DNA from: Anaerolineales bacterium
Lineage (GTDB): Bacteria > Chloroflexota > Anaerolineae > Anaerolineales > RBG-16-64-43
NCBI GenBank assembly: GCA_016928575.1
Contig: JAFGKK010000135.1
Location: 1 to 64,000, forward strand
Reading direction: 5' to 3'
Length of the DNA: 64,000 nt
The translations under genes were made by a program, and so were the position numbers. The notes below the pieces were generated by a model, which was given only the letters and a program-made list of their open reading frames with translations, made no database searches and was not told the DNA's origin. This document shows, one piece after another, positions 15,971 through 24,655 of this stretch. Numbering within the stretch: the stretch's first letter is position 1; each line of letters begins with the position of its first letter.

Positions 15971-16800
15971 AGAAAACTCTGGAATGGGTTTGGGTTTTGG
16001 TCGGAGCGTTGCTCGGGTTGGCGCTCGGAGTGGGCTACGCCTGGGTGATCCGGCCGGCGGATTTCCGCGGCGCGGAACCGGCGTCGCTGCAGCCGCTTTA
16101 CCGCGGAGAATACATCCTGCTGATCGCCACGGCCTACCAGGCCACCGGCAACCTCGACCGGGCCCGCGAGCGGCTTGACCTTTTCCCCGAAATGTCCCCC
16201 GAAGTGCTGAGTTCGCTCGCCCAGCAGGTGGTGGCGGCCGACGGATCCGAGGAGGCCGCGCGCGGGTTGGCTCGGCTTTCCGTCGCGCTGGCGGGCCAAA
16301 CCCCGACCGCCTCGCCGGGCGTCACCCTCGCAGGCGCGACGGGGACCAAAAGTCTCCCGACGACGCACGCGACGCTGGCGTTGACCGTGCCGGTACTGCC
16401 GTCCGCCACCCGGAGGCCGACGCTGAAATCCACCCCGACGGCTTTGCCCGGTTACCTGCTCATCTCCCGGGAGCAGGTCTGCAACCCCCAGATCGTCCGG
16501 CCGCTGGTCCAGGTCGTCGTCCGCACGCCCGACGGCAAGGGCGTCGCGGGTGTGGTCATCCGCATCCAATGGGAGGGCGGCGGATCGCAATTCGTAACCG
16601 GGATGAAACCGGAATTGAGCGCCGGCTACGCCGATTATGAGATCGAGCCGGGAAAAACGTACCAGATCGCACTCGGCGACGGATTGACTGCGGTGCGCGG
16701 AATTGTCGCCCCGGTCTGCCCGGGAGCCACGGCGGCCGCCGGAGGCGGAAGCGGCGCTTCGTTTTTTGGAACCACGAGGATGGTTTTCGAAATCCGATAG
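15967..16800 (+). CDS. Membrane-anchored protein with Thr/Pro linker and C-terminal beta domain, paralog B
   Basis: GTG start overlaps the previous stop (GTGA), so the pair is translationally coupled. The 277-residue product has an N-terminal helix (VWVLVGALLGLALGVGYAWV), a helical domain like paralog A (ILLIATAYQATGNLDRARER), a Thr/Pro/Ala linker at about 110-155, and a C-terminal beta-rich domain (VVVRTPDGKGVAGVVIRIQW) that resembles carboxypeptidase-regulatory-like folds. Probably an envelope protein. No catalytic motif seen. Confidence 0.82.
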   Translation: MKKTLEWVWVLVGALLGLALGVGYAWVIRPADFRGAEPASLQPLYRGEYILLIATAYQATGNLDRARERLDLFPEMSPEVLSSLAQQVVAADGSEEAARGLARLSVALAGQTPTASPGVTLAGATGTKSLPTTHATLALTVPVLPSATRRPTLKSTPTALPGYLLISREQVCNPQIVRPLVQVVVRTPDGKGVAGVVIRIQWEGGGSQFVTGMKPELSAGYADYEIEPGKTYQIALGDGLTAVRGIVAPVCPGATAAAGGGSGASFFGTTRMVFEIR

Positions 16801-16969
16801 AGTGTTGTCTTCTTGCAGGATATTGAAAAGGCATTTCCCCGGTATCATTGCGGGCGACCCCCGCATGTGCGTGCGAGGCAGGTTCCGGAAGCGAAACCCG
16901 TCCCTGCCGGCCCATCGGACGGGCGGGGCCCGCAAAGACATCCCGGGGTCCTGCCAGATAGGTAAACTA

Positions 16970-17533
16970 TTGGAAAATTTTTTACTTTTAGCCCTTTTCC
17001 TGCTCCTCCTCGGCTTTGCCTGCAACCTCGCCAGCGCTTTCACGGGCGCCTATTCCAAAAAGTGGGGTGAGCGCGCCGGTTCGATTCTCACAATCCTCTT
17101 AAGGGACGTTTTTGGGATCCCGGTCTGGGGGGCGGGATTCGCGCTGGCTGCGCTTGCGGCATCGCCTGCGCTTTTCCGGCCGGCACTGGTCACGACAATC
17201 CTGGGATGGATCTTGATCGCCGCCGGCGCAGTGATCATCGCGGCCGCGCTGGCGGCGATCCGGATGCTCGCCGCGGCGCCGACGGCGCGGGATTCCCTGG
17301 CCGAGACCGGCCCCTACGCCTGGGTCCGGCATCCGATTCACTCCGGGACGATACTCGAATTCCTCGGCCTGGTCCTCATCCGGCCGACCGGCGCCGTTGC
17401 GTTGGCCTGCGCGCTGGGATTGGCCTGGGTCTTCCTGCAAACTCGGTTCGAGGAAGCGGACCTCGTGCGGCGGATACCGGGGTACGGCGAATATCGCGAA
17501 CGGGTCCCGCGGTATCTCCCAAGATTCCGATAA
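16970..17533 (+). CDS. Isoprenylcysteine carboxyl methyltransferase-like membrane protein
   Basis: A 187-residue integral membrane protein with four or five hydrophobic helices. The motif GPYAWVRHPIHSGTILEFLG and the later EEADLVRRIPGYGEYRERVP are hallmarks of the ICMT/PEMT superfamily, membrane methyltransferases. The start is placed at TTG 16970 (AGGT upstream); an in-frame ATG at 16865 would add a charged non-hydrophobic leader without family resemblance. Substrate unknown. Confidence 0.8.
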   Translation: MENFLLLALFLLLLGFACNLASAFTGAYSKKWGERAGSILTILLRDVFGIPVWGAGFALAALAASPALFRPALVTTILGWILIAAGAVIIAAALAAIRMLAAAPTARDSLAETGPYAWVRHPIHSGTILEFLGLVLIRPTGAVALACALGLAWVFLQTRFEEADLVRRIPGYGEYRERVPRYLPRFR

Positions 17534-17617
17534 TCTGCAGCCGGCATGAAAATAACCGCCGGAGGAAAACGAAGAATCGCTGCCGCTGAGGAAAAATCCT
17601 CCCTGGAGAAAAAACCG

Positions 17618-18412
17618 ATGCGATTGCGAATGTACCGCGTGGACGCGTTCACGGACACGGTGTTCGCCGGCAATCCGGCGGCGGTCGTTCCTTTGAGGCG
17701 CTGGCTGGACGACGCGCTGATGCAGAACCTCGCGATGGAAAACAACCTTTCGGAGACGGCCTTCTTCGTTCCGGAGGGATCCGCCTTCCGCCTGCGCTGG
17801 TTCACCCCCGCGGCGGAGGTTCCGCTGTGCGGGCACGCCACCCTGGCCGCGGCGTATGTGATCCTCTTTCTTCTGCGGCCGTCGAAGAGATCCGTGCGCT
17901 TCCACACCCGCGCCGGGGAACTCTCGGTGGCGCGAAAGGGCGACCTGCTGACGATGGATTTTCCGCGCTACGCGCCGTTGCGGTGCGATCCGCCGGCGGG
18001 ATTGGAGCAGGCTCTCGGAGCGCGTCCGCTGGAAGTGTGGGAGACGCGCGAGGATGAGAATTATTACGCAATCTTCGAAACGGCCCGTACAATCCGCGAT
18101 CTGACGCCCGACATGGCCCGGCTGGCGCAACTCCATCCCCGTCAAGTGGCGGTCAGCGCACCGGGAGAGGCCGAGGATTTCGTCTCGCGGTTCTTCGCCC
18201 CGAGCATCGGAATCCCGGAGGATCCGGTGACCGGTTCGATGCATTCCGCCCTGATCCCCTATTGGGCGGAGCGGCTCGGCCAGGCACGACTGCACGCCCG
18301 GCAAGCCTCCCGGCGCGGCGGCGAGCTCTTCTGCGAGGACCTTCCGGCGGAGGGCCGGGTGCGGATCGCGGGCCGCGCGGCGCTTTCGCTGAGCGGGTAT
18401 CTTCATTATTAA
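17618..18412 (+). CDS. PhzF family isomerase-like protein
   Basis: A 264-residue protein of the PhzF/diaminopimelate epimerase fold. RMYRVDAFTDTVFAGNPAAV at the start, ENNLSETAFF with the conserved glutamate, PLCGHATLAAAYV and DPVTGSMHSAL near the end are all present. In phenazine producers PhzF isomerises a chorismate-derived intermediate, but no phenazine genes are nearby, so the true substrate is unknown. Start at ATG 17618 with GGAG upstream. Confidence 0.9.
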   Translation: MRLRMYRVDAFTDTVFAGNPAAVVPLRRWLDDALMQNLAMENNLSETAFFVPEGSAFRLRWFTPAAEVPLCGHATLAAAYVILFLLRPSKRSVRFHTRAGELSVARKGDLLTMDFPRYAPLRCDPPAGLEQALGARPLEVWETREDENYYAIFETARTIRDLTPDMARLAQLHPRQVAVSAPGEAEDFVSRFFAPSIGIPEDPVTGSMHSALIPYWAERLGQARLHARQASRRGGELFCEDLPAEGRVRIAGRAALSLSGYLHY

Positions 18413-18656
18413 CCATCGGGCTTGCCTTTCCGGTTTTCCCCGCCTCCGCACGGCTTCGGGTACAATCCCCCGTGCATGTGGCTGGTCCCTGCCAAGCTGC
18501 CAAGAAACGGGAATTGCGCTGGAAAAGCGTCTTGGGCGGTTTTTCGGGGCGCAGCATCGGCTTGACCCGCACCGGGGCGGGCTCGCCCGGCTTTTTTAAG
18601 CGGTTTGGCAAATATGGGAGGGCGGATTCCACGACCATGGGACCGGACGATCCGAA

Positions 18657-19580
18657 ATGACGGACCCGATTTTGGTGACCGGGGCGCACCGCTCGGGAAC
18701 CACTTGGGTGGGCAGGATGCTCTGCGCCGGCGGCGAAGCGTTCTACATCCACGAGCCTTTCAACAACGTCCGCCAGAGCGGACCGACCTGGGTGCCGAAG
18801 CCCTTCCCGCATTGGTTTTATTCCATCGCGGACGCGGATGCGGAGTACGCGCGGCTGTTGCGCAACGTCGTCGAGATGCGCTACCCGCTCCTGCCGGCGC
18901 TGGCCCAATCGCGGACTGCGGCCCACTTCGGCCGGGCGGCAAGGGATTGGGCGCTCAGCCTGGCCGCCCGCCTGCGGCGCCGGCGGCCGCTGCTCAAGGA
19001 CCCGATTGCCTTGTTCAGCGCGGAGTGGCTGGCCCGGCGGTTCGGCATGCGGGTCGTCGTCCTCATCCGCCATCCGGCGGCATTCGCGGCCAGCGTCAAG
19101 CGGCTCGAGTGGTGGTTCAAATTTTCGAATTGGCTGGAGCAGGAGCGGCTGATGGGCGGCGACTTGGCGGCGTTCGCCGAACCGATCCGCCGCTACGTCG
19201 CCGGAAAGAAGGATCTGGTCGACCAGGCGGTTCTGATGTGGAACGGCATGTACTCGGCGGTGTCCCGCTACCGCACCGAGCATCCAGATTGGCTGTTCGT
19301 TCGGCACGAAGACCTCGCGGCCGAGCCGCTCCGGGAATTTCCGGCGCTGTACCGGCATTGCCGACTGACCTGGAACGCCGCGGCGGAAGCCGGAATCCGC
19401 AAGTATTCCGAGCGCCCCGACGCCGGACCGCTCTCGGGGGGGCGGCCGACGGATATCCGGCGCGAGAGTCGCAAGACCGTATCCGTCTGGAGGCGGATCC
19501 TCACGCCGGAGGAGGCCGAACGGGTCCGGGAGGGAACCCGGGCGGTCGCGAAACCATTCTACTCCGATGGGGATTGGTGA
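18657..19580 (+). CDS. Sulfotransferase family protein
   Basis: Transfers sulfate from PAPS to a hydroxyl or amino group. The PAPS 5'-phosphosulfate loop GAHRSGTTW is at residues 9-17, and VVVLIRHPAAFAASVKRLEW is the 3'-phosphate-binding region. Length 307 residues. First gene of a five-gene operon with a sugar-phosphate transferase, formyltransferase and deacetylase, so the acceptor is likely a surface glycan or lipid-linked sugar. The ATG at 18657 has no strong ribosome site, so the start is less certain than the family. Confidence 0.88.
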   Translation: MTDPILVTGAHRSGTTWVGRMLCAGGEAFYIHEPFNNVRQSGPTWVPKPFPHWFYSIADADAEYARLLRNVVEMRYPLLPALAQSRTAAHFGRAARDWALSLAARLRRRRPLLKDPIALFSAEWLARRFGMRVVVLIRHPAAFAASVKRLEWWFKFSNWLEQERLMGGDLAAFAEPIRRYVAGKKDLVDQAVLMWNGMYSAVSRYRTEHPDWLFVRHEDLAAEPLREFPALYRHCRLTWNAAAEAGIRKYSERPDAGPLSGGRPTDIRRESRKTVSVWRRILTPEEAERVREGTRAVAKPFYSDGDW

Positions 19581-19623
19581 ACCGGCGGCGGCGTCCGGAT
19601 TCGGACGCGGGAGGATGCACCCG

Positions 19624-19893
19624 ATGGCAGACCAATTCGTAATCGTCGACAGCGCGTTCGGCAGGCAGGAGGCGGAGATCGTGCAAAGCTATCTCCGCGC
19701 GCGCGGGATCCCGTGCGAAGTCTCCCAGGAAGCCGCCGGGTACGTGATCGGGATAACGGTGGACGGCCTGGGGGAAGCGCAGATATTGGTGCCGGCGCGT
19801 TATCGGGAGGAGGCGTTGGAGGCCTTGCGCGAATACCGCGGCCGAAGCGCTCCGGAGGCGGACAAAGAAGAAAACGGAAGCGGAGGCCAATAA
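19624..19893 (+). CDS. DUF2007 domain protein
   Basis: An 89-residue protein matching the DUF2007 pattern (FVIVDSAFGRQEAEIVQSYL, then ILVPARYREEALEALREY), a small ferredoxin-like alpha/beta domain sometimes called a putative signal-transducing protein. I prefer the ATG at 19624 because GGAGG has good spacing there, while the ATG at 19615 sits directly on that site. It lies between the sulfotransferase and the sugar transferase with short spacing. Confidence 0.85.
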   Translation: MADQFVIVDSAFGRQEAEIVQSYLRARGIPCEVSQEAAGYVIGITVDGLGEAQILVPARYREEALEALREYRGRSAPEADKEENGSGGQ

Positions 19894-19900
19894 GGAGCCG

Positions 19901-20530
19901 ATGGCGGACTTTTCCCGTCCCGGCGGGTTTTACCGGCGCTGCGGAAAGCGCGGATTGGATCTTCTGCTTTCGCTCGCCGCGCTGATCCTCCTGGGCCCCT
20001 TCTTCCTGATCGCGGCGCTGGCCATCCGGCTGGAATCGCCCGGGCCGGTGCTCTACATCCAGGAGCGCCTGGGCTGCAAGGGAAAAATTTTCAACGCCTA
20101 CAAATTCCGCACGATGGTTCACGCGCCGCGGATTCCGAACCGCGAGATCCATCCCGGCGATCCGGAATTGACGCGGGTGGGCGCCTTTCTCCGGCGCTAC
20201 AAGCTCGACGAACTGGTCCAACTCTTCAACGTTCTGCGGGGGGAAATGTCATGGGTCGGTCCGCGGCCGGCCCTGCCCCGCCAGTTGGCCGAATACGACG
20301 AGAACGGCCGCAAGCGGCTGTGGGTGAAACCCGGAATGTCCGGATTGGCGCAGGTGCGCGGGAACATTTATCTTTCCTGGCCGGAACGATGGAAGTACGA
20401 CGCGGAGTACGTGGACCGCTGCTCGCTCGGACTTGATTTGTGGATCATCTGGCGTACAATCGCGGTGATGTTTCTCGGCGAAGAAAAATTTCTCGAACAT
20501 CCGCAATCGAAGAAGCCCCGGGAAGCCTGA
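19901..20530 (+). CDS. Polyprenyl-phosphate sugar-1-phosphate transferase
   Basis: A 209-residue initiating transferase of the bacterial sugar transferase family (PglC/WcaJ type), which moves a sugar phosphate to undecaprenyl phosphate to begin a glycan. It has the N-terminal hydrophobic segment (LDLLLSLAALILLGPFFLIA), KFRTM, and the KLDELVQLFNVLRGEMSWVG and GPRPALP signatures. It has no long N-terminal extra domain, so is a minimal monotopic enzyme. It overlaps the next gene as TGATG. Confidence 0.93.
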   Translation: MADFSRPGGFYRRCGKRGLDLLLSLAALILLGPFFLIAALAIRLESPGPVLYIQERLGCKGKIFNAYKFRTMVHAPRIPNREIHPGDPELTRVGAFLRRYKLDELVQLFNVLRGEMSWVGPRPALPRQLAEYDENGRKRLWVKPGMSGLAQVRGNIYLSWPERWKYDAEYVDRCSLGLDLWIIWRTIAVMFLGEEKFLEHPQSKKPREA

Positions 20531-21561
20531 TGGCCGAATCCCGTGAGCCGACGGTCGTCCTGGCCGGAAGCGTCAACAGCTCGCTGCTCACGCTGCGGGC
20601 CCTCGTCCGCCACCGCCTGCGGGTGGTTGGTATCCTCGGCCTGGCGCCCGCCGCCTCGGCCGGAGTGAGCGGATACGTGCGGATGGATTCGGCCGCCGCG
20701 GAGGCCGGGATCCCCTACGCGGATTTTAAGGACTTGAACGCGCCGGAAACGGCGGAGCGGGTGCGCCGGTGGGCGCCGGACGTGTTCTTCATCGTCGGAC
20801 TTTCGCAGATGGTGAAGAAGGACCTGCTGGCGATCCCGCGGCTCGGATGCGTCGGCTTTCATCCCACTCGGCTTCCCGAAGCCCGCGGCCGGGCTCCGGT
20901 GGCGTGGATGGTCCTTGAGGGGCGGAGCGGCGCGGCGACTTTCTTCCAGATGGACGAGCGCGCCGACGCCGGACCGATCCTGGTCCAGGAGCCGTTCGCG
21001 GTTGACGGATCGGATTATTCCGCCGACGTGACCCGCAAACTCGAGGCGGCCCTGGACGCCGCCTTGGAACGCTGGCTTCCGGCTTTGAAGCGCGGCGAAT
21101 GGAAGGCCGCGCCGCAGGAGGAAGCCAATGCCTCCTACACCGGAAAGCGGACTCCGGAGGACGGGGTCATCCACTGGGAGTGGCCGGCCAAAAAAATCCA
21201 TGCCCTGGTCCGGGCGGCCTCGCGGCCGTACCCGGGCGCGTTCACCTTCGTCGAGGGGCGCAGGCTTGTGGTGTGGAAAGCGGAGCCGGAGACGGAACTG
21301 CCTTACCGCGGGGTGGTCGGCCGCATCGTGCACCGCGAGAAGTCAAAGGGATGGCTGGTCCAGACCGGAAACGGACTGCTGTGGCTGACGGAAACGGAGT
21401 TCGACCCCGCGGACGGGCGTGAGCCGAATCCCAAACTGCGGATCGGGACCCGGCTGGGCGGAGACCCGGAATCCGAGATCCCCGCCCTGCGGAAGCGGGT
21501 GCAGGAGCTCGAGGAGCGGCTCCGGGCGCTGGAAAACGCTCCGAATCGGAAGGACTCATGA
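20530..21561 (+). CDS. Formyltransferase (sugar N-formyltransferase or Fmt-like)
   Basis: A 343-residue protein of the N10-formyltetrahydrofolate-dependent formyltransferase family. H111 lies in GFHPTRLPEARGRAP, the equivalent of the catalytic SLLP-RG loop, and MDERADAGPILVQEPF carries the conserved aspartate. The asparagine usually two residues before the histidine is glycine here, as in some non-Fmt relatives. A second OB-like domain (about 215-310) and a C-terminal coiled coil follow. The glycan operon context favours a sugar amine as acceptor. Confidence 0.85.
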   Translation: MAESREPTVVLAGSVNSSLLTLRALVRHRLRVVGILGLAPAASAGVSGYVRMDSAAAEAGIPYADFKDLNAPETAERVRRWAPDVFFIVGLSQMVKKDLLAIPRLGCVGFHPTRLPEARGRAPVAWMVLEGRSGAATFFQMDERADAGPILVQEPFAVDGSDYSADVTRKLEAALDAALERWLPALKRGEWKAAPQEEANASYTGKRTPEDGVIHWEWPAKKIHALVRAASRPYPGAFTFVEGRRLVVWKAEPETELPYRGVVGRIVHREKSKGWLVQTGNGLLWLTETEFDPADGREPNPKLRIGTRLGGDPESEIPALRKRVQELEERLRALENAPNRKDS

Positions 21562-22220
21562 ACATCCTGGTCATCGCCACCCATCCGGACGACGAAGTGC
21601 TCGGCTGCGGCGGGACGATCGCCCGCCACGCCTCCCGCGGCGACAAGGTGGACGTGCTGGTGGTCACGCGCGGATCCTCGGACCTCTACGACGACCAGCA
21701 GGTGAAAACTTTGCGCAAGGAGCTGGACGCCGCGCAAGCGATCCTCGGCGTATCGACCGTGCATTTCCTGGATTTCCCCGCGCCCAAGCTGGACCTGGTG
21801 CCGACCCACGAGTTGGCGGACGCCATGGCGAAGAAGATCGCGGAACTCCGGCCGGCTGCAACCTTCATCCCCCATCGCGGGGACCTGCACTCGGACCATC
21901 GCGCCGTGTTCCAGGCCGCGCTGGTCGCGGCGCGTCCGATCGGCGGGCGCATCGTGCGGCGCCTGCTGAGCTATGAGACTCTGTCGGAGACGGAGTGGAC
22001 CGCACCGGTTGCCGAGGACGCCTTCCTGCCCTCGGTGTTCCTGGAGATTTCGGATTTCTTGGAACGGAAGAAACAGGCTCTGGCGGCCTATCGCAGCCAG
22101 TTGAAGGAATTCCCGCATCCCCGGTCTCTGCAGGCCGTGGAAGCCCTTGCCCGCTTGCGCGGCAGCACCGTGGGCGTGCCGGCCGCCGAAGCGTTTCAGT
22201 TGATCCGCGAAATCGATTAG
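21558..22220 (+). CDS. PIG-L / LmbE family N-acetylglucosamine deacetylase
   Basis: A 220-residue zinc deacetylase. ATHPDDE (residues 8-13) holds the zinc-binding and catalytic residues, and HRGDLHSDHRAV (about 107-118) the further histidines. These enzymes remove the acetyl group from N-acetylated sugars or conjugates. The start overlaps the formyltransferase stop (ATGA), so the two are coupled and may act in sequence: deacetylation exposes an amine that is then formylated. That pathway is an inference. Confidence 0.92.
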   Translation: MNILVIATHPDDEVLGCGGTIARHASRGDKVDVLVVTRGSSDLYDDQQVKTLRKELDAAQAILGVSTVHFLDFPAPKLDLVPTHELADAMAKKIAELRPAATFIPHRGDLHSDHRAVFQAALVAARPIGGRIVRRLLSYETLSETEWTAPVAEDAFLPSVFLEISDFLERKKQALAAYRSQLKEFPHPRSLQAVEALARLRGSTVGVPAAEAFQLIREID

Positions 22221-22222
22221 CG

Positions 22223-22266
22223 TTTTCTGGCGCGAAGACGCCGGGACTCGAAGAAAACCTTTTTTC
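22223..22266 (+). terminator. Probable terminator of the glycan operon
   Basis: GTTTTCT (22223-22229) pairs with AGAAAAC (22253-22259), enclosing a smaller GGCG/CGCC hairpin, and is followed by six T. It begins three bases after the deacetylase stop codon. Confidence 0.5.
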
Positions 22267-22582
22267 ATTTCATTCTCCTCTCATACTCCCGTTCCTGTCC
22301 CTCGCTTCACTTGGGACAAGCGTTCCGGGATCCCTTCTCCCAGCCCATCTCTCAAGATTGATGGTTGTGAATGAAAAAAATTCTCCGCTGGTTTGGGGCT
22401 GGGAAGCCGGTCCCGGCGCAATTCCGGTAAAAGCGCCTGAACCTCTGCCCCGAAAGCCCGTCCCGAGCGCCTGTCCCGAGCGCCTGTCCCGAGCGGAGCG
22501 AGGGAGAGCGAGGGAGAGCGAGGGAAGGCGAGGGAAGGCGAGGGAAGACGGATGAGGGGGGAGGCTGTAAAGATGTTACTAG
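22267..22582. repeat. Gene-free spacer with short tandem repeats
   Basis: About 300 bases with no gene. Around 22460-22500 three copies of CGAGCGCCTGTCC-like units occur, followed by repeated GAGCGAGGGA units up to about 22550. This looks like replication-slippage repeats, perhaps decayed palindromes of the families found elsewhere in the window. Confidence 0.55.
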
Positions 22583-24370
22583 CTATTCTGAAAAAATCGG
22601 TTCCCGGGCCGGATTTCCCACCCGACGCCAAGAAATGTTCAGCGCCGGTCCGGGATCGGTTTTATTGTTGATCCGGTAGTGGCCGACGACGAGTTCGAGC
22701 GGAATTCCCCAGCGTGCGCGGATGTCGTTTACCAGGGTGACCATCGCCTTAAGCTGCGCGTCGGGAAAATCCTCCCAATAGCGGTATCCGAACGCCATCA
22801 GGTAGTCCTCGTAGATCAATCCGGCGTACGTCTCCGGATGAGGAAGCTGGCCGTCGTTGACCAGTTCGATCCCGACCGATTGCAGGTACGGCTCGCGGAA
22901 GGTTCCGTCCGGATTCTCGCACAGCGGACAGGAAGCAATGCACACCGAGCGGCTCCCGCCGCAGGAAGCGTGGAACGCGCCCAGCGATTCGGGGACGAGC
23001 TGGTAGACCTGGCCGTTGCGATCGATGACGTAATGCGCGCTGGTGGAACCCGGCTGTTGAAACTGGCTCAGGGATGCCGTCAACGTGCCGCGCGTAATGT
23101 GAAGCACGACTCCGCGCGGGAGGTTTCCCCGGGCGATGTTGCAGGATGGCTTGAGGACCACCGGACTCGACAGTTCCGCTTGGGCTTCGGCGGTGAGGTC
23201 CAGCGGAAAGGAGAGCCGGTTCAGGGCGGACGACCGCTGGGCGGGATTTGCGATTTGGTCGACGGCGGCGCAGGCGGCGAAATATTCGTCCGCGGAGGCT
23301 GTGGTCCGGGTCGGGCTGACGGAGACCGTCGGCGATGGCGCGGAAGAAGCGGAGGACGCGGTTTCGCTGTTGTCGGATATGACTTCCCCAAAAGTTTTTC
23401 CGTAGGCCGCGTAGACCGCCGGATAGATCTGCGGATTGGAGTAGGGGTACACGCGGGGGAGGTTGTACCGGTCGGGATCCGAGCGGTGAACGGAACGGTC
23501 GTCGCGGGTGTTGCCGGAAAGGGCGAAGCGGTACCCCGCGGCTTCGACGACCTTCCTGGCGCTCTCGTCGGACGAGTCGAAGGGGTAGGCAAAGCCGACC
23601 GGCGCGCGGCCGGTTTTTTCGGCGATGATCTGCCGCGAGGTTTCCGAATCCCAGCGCTGCTCCGCGGCGGACAACTGGGCGTAGTCGGGATGGTACACCC
23701 CGTGCGATTCCACCGAGACCAATCCTTCCGCGGACCAATCCTTTAGATCCTGCCAGCAGACTTTATTTTCCCCGCCGCATTCCTCGCCGATGGCGTTGGT
23801 GAGGACGAAGAAAAGCGCGTGGAAGCCGTATTGGCGGAACAGGGGAAGGATGTTTTCCTCGTAGTCGTCGCGATGGGCGGTGCCGATGTCGAAGGTCAGG
23901 ACGACGGATTTCGCCGGGACGCCGCTGCCGTCGAGGAAGGACGCCAACTGCTCGGCGGTGATGGTGCGGTATCCGTTATCCGACAGCCAGTCCATCTGCG
24001 AACGGAACCATTCGGTCTGCATCATCACCTCGTCGCTGAGGCGGAAGGTTGTGTGGTGGTATTCAATGACGGGAATCCGCTCCGCGATCGGCTCCGGAGT
24101 GGGGGTCGGCGATGCGGTGGCGGAAGCCGTGGCGGTGGCGGATGGCACGGAGGTGGCGGACGGGGACGGAAGAAAGGGCGTCGGACTGGCGGTGGAGGCG
24201 GGAACGGCCGCGGGCGGCGACCCGCAAGCCCACAATCCGCCGCAGATCAGCGCCGCGGCGGCGGCCGAACGGAAGTCTGCTCGGCCGCGGGGCTTGAATA
24301 ACCCCCCGCGGTGGAATCGCCGAATCGGCAATTCGGTCGAGCGCGATGCAAACGGGAAGATCCTCGCCAT
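22583..24370 (-). CDS. Lipoprotein fusing a NodB polysaccharide deacetylase to an N-acetylmuramoyl-L-alanine amidase
   Basis: A 595-residue envelope protein with an arginine-rich N-terminus, a lipobox-like Cys49 (LWAC), a Ser/Thr/Pro linker (50-95), a CE4/NodB domain (about 98-330), a second linker, and an Amidase_2/PGRP domain (about 430-580; VVLHITRGTL, SAHYVIDRNGQVYQLVPE, VVGHYRINNKTDPG). In the deacetylase, zinc histidines H223 and H227 (SHGVYH) are kept, but the usual TFDDG is TFDIG (161-163), losing one metal-ligand aspartate. Both domains act on peptidoglycan-like polymers. A TATAAT ends six bases before the ATG, suggesting a leaderless mRNA. Confidence 0.88.
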   Translation of the reverse strand: MARIFPFASRSTELPIRRFHRGGLFKPRGRADFRSAAAAALICGGLWACGSPPAAVPASTASPTPFLPSPSATSVPSATATASATASPTPTPEPIAERIPVIEYHHTTFRLSDEVMMQTEWFRSQMDWLSDNGYRTITAEQLASFLDGSGVPAKSVVLTFDIGTAHRDDYEENILPLFRQYGFHALFFVLTNAIGEECGGENKVCWQDLKDWSAEGLVSVESHGVYHPDYAQLSAAEQRWDSETSRQIIAEKTGRAPVGFAYPFDSSDESARKVVEAAGYRFALSGNTRDDRSVHRSDPDRYNLPRVYPYSNPQIYPAVYAAYGKTFGEVISDNSETASSASSAPSPTVSVSPTRTTASADEYFAACAAVDQIANPAQRSSALNRLSFPLDLTAEAQAELSSPVVLKPSCNIARGNLPRGVVLHITRGTLTASLSQFQQPGSTSAHYVIDRNGQVYQLVPESLGAFHASCGGSRSVCIASCPLCENPDGTFREPYLQSVGIELVNDGQLPHPETYAGLIYEDYLMAFGYRYWEDFPDAQLKAMVTLVNDIRARWGIPLELVVGHYRINNKTDPGPALNISWRRVGNPAREPIFSE

Positions 24371-24376
24371 GCCGGG

Positions 24377-24382
24377 ATTATA
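24377..24382 (-). promoter_or_regulatory. -10 box immediately upstream of the deacetylase/amidase gene
   Basis: TATAAT on the minus strand, six bases from the ATG. Transcription would begin at or next to the start codon, so the mRNA probably lacks a ribosome site. Confidence 0.55.
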
Positions 24383-24655
24383 CCCGAAGGAGATCCTGCA
24401 AAACGATGGTATGCCCTTGCTTTGCCGCCCCCGGTAGCCGGCGGCCGTTCCGCCGGCCGATCCGCCGCGGCGGGGTATTGCCGGCGGGAATCGGCCGATT
24501 CCGCGCAAGGCCGGGCCCGATCCGGTTGGGGATTCGCCGCGCGCATGCGCGTCATCGCGCAGGAGGCCATCCGCCTTCTTTGCATTCTGACCGTGAGGTG
24601 GTAGACTACTCGCGATGATTGCCGGGAGGCCGCCGAGACCGTCGCAGGAGGATGG

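Noticed and set aside
22460-22555. Short tandem repeats considered as a CRISPR array
   Set aside because: Units are 8-14 bases, imperfect, without unique spacers of constant length, and no cas genes occur in the window.
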